Source: Pantoea sp. alder81
GTDB taxonomy: Bacteria; Pseudomonadota; Gammaproteobacteria; Enterobacterales; Enterobacteriaceae
NCBI RefSeq assembly: GCF_020179835.1
Contig: NZ_JAIUDA010000005.1
Coordinates: 62,001-126,000, forward strand
Length of the DNA: 64,000 bases
Reading direction: 5' to 3'
Position 1 is the stretch's first letter. Each line of letters opens with the position of its first letter. A program made the translations under genes and the position numbers. The notes under the pieces were generated by a model. It did no database searches, was not told where the DNA came from, and worked only from the letters and a program-made list of their open reading frames with translations. Of the stretch, positions 9,270 to 14,777 are shown piece by piece.

Positions 9270-10631
9270 TTAGGTTGTGGCTTTACGAACCCACAGTGCA
9301 GCATCTCCCGCAGGAAGCGGGCGGGCAAAGTGATATCCCTGAAACAGATTACAGCCCTTATCGCGCAGGTAATCGAAGTACTCCTCGCTCTCGATACCTT
9401 CAGCCAGCACATTCAACCCCATCTCACGCGACAGTTCGATAGTTTTATGTACCACAATCGCAGCTGACTCGTTTTCAAAAATATGCATAATCAATGATTT
9501 ATCGATTTTGATATCATCGATGGCGAAATCGCTGATCGATTTAAGCGATGAATAACCCACTCCAAAATCATCGATTGCCCACTTAATGCCCAGTTGACTG
9601 AAGTGCGAAATAACATCACCAATTCTTTTTTGATCGTAGATAAAGGTGGTTTCCGTGATCTCAAATTTTAATCTTTCCGGACTGATTCTGTGATGCGAAA
9701 GCGTTAGCAGTGTGTCTTGCGTGAAATCCCGATGCATGAGTTGTAATGGGCTGATGTTAATTGAAAACTTCAGATTACTCAGGTTATACATGCGATCCCA
9801 ATCAGACATCTGCTGTAGCGTGCGTTCCATCACCCACTTACCAATCTCTATAATTAAACCACTTTTTTCAGCAACGGGAATGAACACTTCTGGCGAAATA
9901 AAGCCTTTGACCGGATGTTTCCAGCGTAGCAAGGCTTCAAAGCCAATCAGTTTTTTTTCGTTATCGACCTGGGGTTGATAATAGAGATCTAACTCATTTT
10001 TTTCGATGGCGTTAGAGAGTTCACGTTTGATTAAGTCGGTTTCAGAATAATCGCCACGCGAAGTGAATACGGTGAGTAATAGCGCAATAATCGGGACGCT
10101 GCAATTAACAATATAGAAGCCTGACTCTTCTGGAATATTCATTTGGAAAGCGTCATTCTGCCAGGTCACTCCAGTGACAATAAATAGCAGATAGATCGTC
10201 AGGCATATGATGGGAAAAACTTTACTGAGGTAAGCCGACTGTTGGCGTAATACCAGAGCTGAACCTACGGTTAACGCCAGTAAATAGTTGTATTCGGAGT
10301 GCTTACCCGCCGCATGATAATTGTCCAATAACAATAATAAGATGATGCTGAGCAACAGTGCGTGCACAATGATGTAGAGATTACGTTTCAACCCACTGCA
10401 AAAGGCTGCGAAGCTGATATAGCCACCCAAAGCGGTGCTAACACAGTACAAACAGGCAATGTCGTAATGGCCACTGGCGAAGTTAAACAGCGCCATATAA
10501 ATCCCGGCAAGAATGCTTGATATCCCGGCAATCAACAAGGTTAAACGAAGCTTTTTCTCCAGGCTGTCACCTTTCAATATAAATGGCAGGTTGCGAATCA
10601 TTGAATATCTTGAACTGAAATAAGAGATCAT
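9270..10631 (-). CDS. Membrane-bound EAL-domain cyclic-di-GMP phosphodiesterase
   Basis: 453 residues. Residues 1-200 hold about six hydrophobic segments forming a MASE-like sensory membrane domain that I cannot assign to a named family. Residues 210-450 are an EAL domain with the catalytic set visible: FEALLRW, NISPLQL, FEITETTF, DDFGVGYSSL, IKIDKSL, AEGIES and QGYHFARPLP. There is no GGDEF domain, so it should hydrolyse c-di-GMP to pGpG and favour motility over biofilm. It is transcribed alone. Confidence 0.9.
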   Translation of the reverse strand: MISYFSSRYSMIRNLPFILKGDSLEKKLRLTLLIAGISSILAGIYMALFNFASGHYDIACLYCVSTALGGYISFAAFCSGLKRNLYIIVHALLLSIILLLLLDNYHAAGKHSEYNYLLALTVGSALVLRQQSAYLSKVFPIICLTIYLLFIVTGVTWQNDAFQMNIPEESGFYIVNCSVPIIALLLTVFTSRGDYSETDLIKRELSNAIEKNELDLYYQPQVDNEKKLIGFEALLRWKHPVKGFISPEVFIPVAEKSGLIIEIGKWVMERTLQQMSDWDRMYNLSNLKFSINISPLQLMHRDFTQDTLLTLSHHRISPERLKFEITETTFIYDQKRIGDVISHFSQLGIKWAIDDFGVGYSSLKSISDFAIDDIKIDKSLIMHIFENESAAIVVHKTIELSREMGLNVLAEGIESEEYFDYLRDKGCNLFQGYHFARPLPAGDAALWVRKATT

Positions 10632-11041
10632 TAGCTATTCTCAGTTTTTAGTCATAATTATATAATGTTTTCAGTCAGGTATATTAAGGAAAAGCGTGAC
10701 GGCTGTCATAACTGTTTTCACGTTATTTACACTCACCCAAGCTGCATTGTGATTTGACCTACGTTAGGGGAAACGGACACTTTCCCGGATTATACTGGCT
10801 GATTGAGGTGACTTAAGTCGATTATTCCCATTTGTATGCGGCAGGTTAAAAAATCGCGAAAGCCGCAGCGCATTTTCTGCTTAGCGCGATTGTGCCTACC
10901 CTATGGCAAGTCCACACGTTAGAATGAAACCTCAGTGCCTTAAGGTAGTTGCAGTGCCAGAGGCAAAAACAACAAGCGCTGGACACGTATTCAGCCTGGC
11001 CTGGCCCGATTGTGAAACCCACTTTAAAACGACTGGTTGCA
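10632..11041. other. Divergent promoter region between EAL gene and HAM1-SIR2 pair
   Basis: No gene is supported in this 410-base stretch. It contains TTGACC at about 10755 and TATACT at about 10793, but their spacing is too long for one promoter. The HAM1 frame is open upstream to 10949, with a possible GTG start at 11012; ATG at 11042 is preferred because the family begins directly with the MKIRFLSAN strand. Confidence 0.4.
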
Positions 11042-11602
11042 ATGAAAATACGCTTTCTATCTGCCAATGAGCTAAAGCTTGCCGAAGTGCGCACCATCCT
11101 GGAGCCGGTTGGCGTTGAAGTCATTCCTATCGCCCGCCGCATCGAAGAGATTCAAACCGAAAACGAAGTGGAATTGGTGCGGGATAAACTGACCAAAGCC
11201 TTTTCCATTATCGGTCGTCCACTATTTGTTGAGCATACTGGCCTGTATCTGGAGGGGCTGAATGGTTTACCTGCCGGGTTAACGCGCATTTTCTGGAGCC
11301 GATTGAACGCCGAACGCTTTACCAAACTGGTTAACGGGCTGGATAGCCCCAACGTCACAGCTAAAACCGTACTGGGTTACTGTGATGGCCGTAAAATGTA
11401 CCAGTTTGAGGGCGAACTGCGCGGCACCATTGCCTCTGCTCCCGCCGGCCCGCGCGAGTTTCAGTGGGACTGCGTATTCATTCCCGAAGGGCATTCGCAG
11501 ACTTTCGCTGAAATGGGTGAATTCAAAAACGAAATATCCATGCGCAGACTGGCTCTGGATCGTTTCGCCACCTTTCTCAAAACATCACGGGGACTGGCAT
11601 GA
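11042..11602 (+). CDS. HAM1/RdgB-like nucleotide protein with substituted catalytic residues
   Basis: 186 residues with the inosine-triphosphate pyrophosphatase (HAM1) fold. The N-terminal signature S7-x-N9-x2-K12-x2-E15 is kept, as is the GLPAGL loop after the active-site strand. The normally invariant Asp of VEDTxL (ITPA) or DDSGL (RdgB) is His65 here (VEHTGL), and the base-recognition SHR near the C-terminus is S166-M167-R168. The TFAEM and KNEIS segments remain. The fold is therefore clear but hydrolysis is doubtful, and a nucleotide-sensing role is more likely. It overlaps the SIR2 gene by ATGA, implying a joint complex. It resembles KomB of the Kongming anti-phage system. Confidence 0.8.
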   Translation: MKIRFLSANELKLAEVRTILEPVGVEVIPIARRIEEIQTENEVELVRDKLTKAFSIIGRPLFVEHTGLYLEGLNGLPAGLTRIFWSRLNAERFTKLVNGLDSPNVTAKTVLGYCDGRKMYQFEGELRGTIASAPAGPREFQWDCVFIPEGHSQTFAEMGEFKNEISMRRLALDRFATFLKTSRGLA

Positions 11603-12393
11603 AACCGGAACTCAAACGCGCCTACGATGCAGGCAAACTGATCCTGTTTGCGGGCGCGGGTATTTCACGCAATCTGGGTTTGCCGGAGTGGCATGAGCTG
11701 ATTGCGCATCTGGCCAAAGAACTGGGTTACGACCCGAAGATCTTTAATACTTATGGCACACATCTTTCGCTGGCGGAGTATTACAAGCAACGCAAAGGTT
11801 CGCTCGGACCATTACGCAGCTGGATGGATCGTGAATGGCATCGCCCGGATATTGACGTGCGCAGCTCTGAAATTCACACCATGATCACCCAAGGTAACTT
11901 TTCACGCATCTACACCACCAATTACGATCGCTGGCTGGAGATGGCGCATGAAGCGCATAATGTGCCGTACAGCAAAGTGGCCAATGCCGCAGACCTGGTG
12001 TCTTTGACTGAAGACAAGCGCCACATCATTAAACTTCATGGTGATTTTGACGATGATACTTCTATCGTGCTGGACGAAAGCAGCTACTTCGAACGACTCT
12101 ACTTCGATTCGCCGTTGGATATCAAACTGACGCATGACGTGATGGGCAACTCGGTGTTGTTTGTCGGGTACAGCATCAGTGACTTTAACATTCGTCTGTT
12201 ATTCTACCGCCTGACGAAAATGTGGGGCCGCACCGGCCTTGCCACCGCACGTCCTAAATCTTACCTGTTCACCAACCGTAACAACCCGGTGGCGAAAGAG
12301 GTATTGGGGCAGTGGGGCATCGAAATGATCGTTTCAGAAGAGGACGATCCGCGCAAAGCGCTGGCGACGTTCCTGGAAGAATTACTGGCTTGA
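11599..12393 (+). CDS. SIR2-domain protein, probable NAD+-consuming effector (KomC-like)
   Basis: 264-residue SIR2-like protein (SIR2_2 type) with no other domain. NAD-binding GAGIS is at residues 19-23, TTNYD at 106-110 places Asn108, and KLHGD at 145-149 places the expected catalytic His147. The zinc-binding cysteines of true sirtuin deacylases are absent, as in bacterial defence SIR2 proteins that hydrolyse NAD+. Start ATG overlaps the HAM1 stop by four bases, so the two products are made together. The likely role is abortive-infection-type NAD+ depletion upon a nucleotide signal; this is inference from family and arrangement. Confidence 0.83.
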   Translation: MKPELKRAYDAGKLILFAGAGISRNLGLPEWHELIAHLAKELGYDPKIFNTYGTHLSLAEYYKQRKGSLGPLRSWMDREWHRPDIDVRSSEIHTMITQGNFSRIYTTNYDRWLEMAHEAHNVPYSKVANAADLVSLTEDKRHIIKLHGDFDDDTSIVLDESSYFERLYFDSPLDIKLTHDVMGNSVLFVGYSISDFNIRLLFYRLTKMWGRTGLATARPKSYLFTNRNNPVAKEVLGQWGIEMIVSEEDDPRKALATFLEELLA

Positions 12394-12431
12394 TGAGCAG
12401 AAAGTGATTGCTCAAAAGTTTGCTTAGAATA

Positions 12432-12451
12432 TACTGTATATAAATACAGTA
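12432..12451. promoter_or_regulatory. LexA box (SOS operator) of yebG
   Basis: TACTGTATATAAATACAGTA contains CTGT-N8-ACAG with an AT-only core, a near-ideal enterobacterial LexA box. It lies 15 bases before the yebG start and should place the gene under SOS control. It is 39 bases beyond the SIR2 stop, so any read-through between the two units would pass this operator. Confidence 0.95.
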
Positions 12452-12465
12452 AACCGAGGTGCATC

Positions 12466-12858
12466 ATGGCAGTCGAAACCAAATATGTTGTTGTCAGAAA
12501 GGGTGAAGAGAGAATGACGTTTGCCAATAAAAAAGACGCGGATGCCTGGGACAAAATGCTCGATATGGCGGACACCTTTACCGACTGGCTGCAGCAGCAT
12601 CAGCCTGAACTGGGTGAGGCGCAGGCTGAAGCGTTGGGCATGTTACTGGCTGAACAAAAAGATGCGGTACAGCATATTCTCCGCACCAGCAAATTACCGG
12701 ACACGGTAAAGGAAGAAGCAACAGCCGAAGTTGAGACTGAAGCCTCTGCCGAACCTGAAGCCTCAACCGAAACTGAAACGTCTACAGAATCTGAAACCTC
12801 TGCGGAAGCGGAAACGGTTAAACCAGAAAAGAAAGTGCGCGCGGTTAAAGCTGCCTGA
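12466..12858 (+). CDS. yebG: YebG, SOS-induced protein, with an acidic repeat tail
   Basis: The first 80 residues match enterobacterial YebG (MAVETKYVVVRKGEE, FANKKDADAWDKMLDMAD, LAEQKDAVQHIL, TSKLP), a small DNA-damage-inducible protein of unclear function. After that comes a 50-residue tail built of Glu/Ser/Thr hexapeptide units (such as TETETS, TESETS) and a basic end (KPEKKVRAVKAA). E. coli YebG is 96 residues, so the tail is longer than usual. CCGAGGTG is the ribosome site. The LexA box immediately upstream confirms the identity. Confidence 0.95.
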   Translation: MAVETKYVVVRKGEERMTFANKKDADAWDKMLDMADTFTDWLQQHQPELGEAQAEALGMLLAEQKDAVQHILRTSKLPDTVKEEATAEVETEASAEPEASTETETSTESETSAEAETVKPEKKVRAVKAA

Positions 12859-12864
12859 TACTTT

Positions 12865-12917
12865 GCTGGAGCTGGAGCTGGAGCTGGAGCTGGAGCTGGA
12901 GCTGGAGCTGGAGCTGG
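12865..12917 (+). repeat. Hexanucleotide tandem repeat (GCTGGA)8
   Basis: Eight uninterrupted copies of GCTGGA (12865-12912) plus a partial ninth begin seven bases after the yebG stop codon. The tract is in the 3' untranslated region of yebG. On the opposite strand it lies about 40 bases past the fic stop. Perfect copies suggest active slippage. Confidence 0.95.
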
Positions 12918-12938
12918 GAGCGGCCAGAAGGTCGCTCC
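12917..12938. terminator. Hairpin between yebG and fic
   Basis: GGAGCGGCC pairs with GGTCGCTCC (one G-T pair) around an AGAA loop. It sits between two converging genes directly after the hexanucleotide tract and may end both transcripts; the T run is weak. Confidence 0.6.
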
Positions 12939-12957
12939 TGTTACCGTTACTGAAACT

Positions 12958-14064
12958 CTACAGCTTGATCTGATAACGTGTGCTTCGCCCGCCGCCCGGC
13001 AATTTCTTCAGACAACCTTTCTCCAGCAACTCCGTTAAATGACGCGTCGCCGTAGCCTTACTGACCTTCGCCACTTTTTGATATTGGCTGGCACTGATGC
13101 CATCAGCAAACCCGTTTTCACCGCCATCCAGCAAGCGATTCAATACGCGATTTTGATCGGCGTTTAATTGCGCGTTGTGATGAATCAGCCAGAATTTCGC
13201 CTTGTTCTGTATCCGCGTCACGGCTGCCAGCGCCTCTTCCAGGCTGTCATTGAGTACGTCGAGGAACCACAGCATCCAGTCTGTGATGTCCATATCGCCG
13301 CGCTGTGTCTCTTGTAAAATTCGATAATAATCCGCGCGCCGGGTCAGAATTGATGACGACATGGCATATAACCGAATGCTTAGGCTGTCTGCTTGCGCCA
13401 GCGCCAAATCAGTCAGTGCGCGCGTAATACGACCGTTACCATCATCGAATGGATGCAGCGTGACAAACCACAGATGGCAAAGGGCGGCGCGCAGCAGTGG
13501 GTCGAGCTGAACCTCGCTTTGGCTGTGATTAAACCAGCGAATAAATTGATCGAGCTGCCGTTCAAGCCCGTCACGCGGTGGCGCTTCAAAATGCACGGTC
13601 GGACGATCGATGCGCCCGGACACCACCTGCATCGGTTCTTCACCCCGCAAAGTGCCCACGTTCAGGCGCTTTATCGTCCATTCACTCGCCGGAAAAAGCC
13701 ACTGATGCCACAGACATAACCGCTCAAACGTGAGAGGCGCATCGCGCTGGGTGATGGCATCCATCATCATTGTGGCCAGTCCTTCGGAGCGTTCGGAAAC
13801 AGGATAAGGCTGCTCCAGCGAAACGCCCAAACGTCGCGCAAGGGAAGATCTGACCGACTCTGCGTTCACGCGCTCATCTTCAATGGCGGAGGAAGACAGG
13901 ATGTTGGTGAGCAACGTATTCAACGTTTGCGTATCGGTGTTATCGGATATGCTTGCGCGGCCCAGCAAAATGCCGCGCTGCTGCTGGAGATAGCGCAATC
14001 GTGGCAGGAGTTTTTCCTCTTGCCAGCGAAATTTTGGCCACTCAGGTTGTTGCCATATCCACAT
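12958..14064 (-). CDS. Fic-domain protein with DUF4172-type N-terminus and winged-helix C-terminus
   Basis: 368 residues from the preferred ATG at 14064, which follows GAGG by six bases; an upstream ATG at 14130 is less likely because the family begins with WIWQQPEWPKFRW. The Fic active-site loop is intact (HPFDDGNGRITR), so it should transfer AMP or another nucleotide to target proteins. An N-terminal inhibitory-helix-like motif SSAIEDE precedes it, with Asp in place of the usual Gly/Asn. The last 60 residues form a winged helix (QYQKVAKVSKATATRHLTEL), suggesting DNA binding and autoregulation. No separate antitoxin gene adjoins. Confidence 0.88.
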   Translation of the reverse strand: MWIWQQPEWPKFRWQEEKLLPRLRYLQQQRGILLGRASISDNTDTQTLNTLLTNILSSSAIEDERVNAESVRSSLARRLGVSLEQPYPVSERSEGLATMMMDAITQRDAPLTFERLCLWHQWLFPASEWTIKRLNVGTLRGEEPMQVVSGRIDRPTVHFEAPPRDGLERQLDQFIRWFNHSQSEVQLDPLLRAALCHLWFVTLHPFDDGNGRITRALTDLALAQADSLSIRLYAMSSSILTRRADYYRILQETQRGDMDITDWMLWFLDVLNDSLEEALAAVTRIQNKAKFWLIHHNAQLNADQNRVLNRLLDGGENGFADGISASQYQKVAKVSKATATRHLTELLEKGCLKKLPGGGRSTRYQIKL

Positions 14065-14088
14065 AATTTGCCTCATCTCGATTGTTAC

Positions 14089-14186
14089 TGAGCCAAACAA
14101 TCTTACTATATGGCTCATTATCTGAGCCATAAGCTGAATTTATTCGGCTCACTAAGTGAGTTGAATGATACGGTTTATTCGGCTCA
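14089..14186. promoter_or_regulatory. Array of five TGAGCC/GGCTCA operator half-sites upstream of fic
   Basis: GGCTCA or its complement occurs at 14089-14094, 14112-14117, 14123-14128, 14146-14151 and 14181-14186. The central pair forms a perfect palindrome, TATGGCTCA-N5-TGAGCCATA (14109-14131), and the last two are direct repeats of TTTATTCGGCTCA. All lie within 125 bases of the fic start. They are the obvious targets for the winged helix of the Fic protein. Confidence 0.65.
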
Positions 14187-14290
14187 AAGACCAGTTTAAC
14201 CACGGCGAAAAAGGATTTGAGCATTCTGAGGAGGCAACGTTTATGGCGATTTCAGGCTGAAATTTCGCGGCAGTAGAAAAAGATTGGCCC

Positions 14291-14314
14291 GATGGCGGCC
14301 ATTGCGCCGCCATC
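14291..14314 (-). terminator. Hairpin downstream of the 34-codon smORF
   Basis: GATGGCGGC and GCCGCCATC are perfect 9-base arms around a six-base loop. Read on the minus strand it is followed within ten bases by TCTTTTTC, which fits a terminator for the small gene ending at 14361. Confidence 0.55.
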
Positions 14315-14360
14315 AGGGAGGAGTGAAGTCACCTGAGATGCAGGTGGGAGAGAGAGTCGA

Positions 14361-14465
14361 TCAATGCGTGAAGAGCGAAAATGTTCCGGAGTAATAGCTC
14401 ACCATCCATACCACATACACCAGCCATACCAATAACAATCCCGTTAAGCCTAATTTACCTGTCAT
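14361..14465 (-). CDS. 34-residue single-span membrane protein (smORF)
   Basis: ATG at 14465 follows GAGGAA by six bases and opens a 34-codon frame ending in TGA. The protein has a short polar start (MTGK), a strongly hydrophobic span of about 20 residues rich in Leu/Val/Trp/Tyr (LLLVWLVYVVWMV), and a polar tail (SYYSGTFSLFTH). Strong ribosome site, typical membrane-smORF composition and a following terminator-like hairpin support expression. It is divergent from the PQQ dehydrogenase gene. It resembles no small protein I can name. Confidence 0.62.
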   Translation of the reverse strand: MTGKLGLTGLLLVWLVYVVWMVSYYSGTFSLFTH

Positions 14466-14777
14466 GATGTGTTCCTCTTGTTATATGGCGTCATGCGCCC
14501 TGTAACGAATAAGCTGACAGGATGGTGAGATGACGATCTTGCGCCAGATCAAAAACAGCAGGGTTTTGTCGTGGAAATGCACAGACTAAAAATGATAGGG
14601 AAGGGTAAAAGTGTTAACTCGCGTCCTGATAAACGATTTATCACAGAAACTATAGGGAATATAAGCGGATAAAAAGTGCCGCTTATTTCGCATCTTTGCC
14701 AATTATCCCGGCATAACCTTCGAAATATTCTAAAGTTAATCGCGAAGTTTAAAAAATACACAATCCTGCAATCGTTT
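14466..14777. other. Divergent promoter region, smORF / PQQ dehydrogenase
   Basis: AT-rich 312-base stretch with no credible gene. The frame of the dehydrogenase is open upstream to 14676 but the extra residues do not look like protein. No operator palindrome stands out. Confidence 0.4.

Noticed and set aside
12865..12917. CRISPR-like array
   Set aside because: Six-base units with no spacers and no cas genes nearby; it is a simple microsatellite.
12731..12973. Open frame rich in alternating Glu-Leu over the GCTGGA tract
   Set aside because: It is only the tandem repeat read in another frame, overlaps yebG, and has no ribosome site.
10632..14130. Adenosine deaminase (KomA) completing a Kongming system
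   Set aside because: I looked on both strands around the HAM1-SIR2 pair and found none; the deaminase-like hydrolase at 61820 is 49 kb away in a catabolic operon and of the cytosine-deaminase type.
14676..14777. Longer N-terminus of the PQQ dehydrogenase from GTG at 14676
   Set aside because: The added residues are untypical and would place an extra cytoplasmic leader before the first membrane segment.
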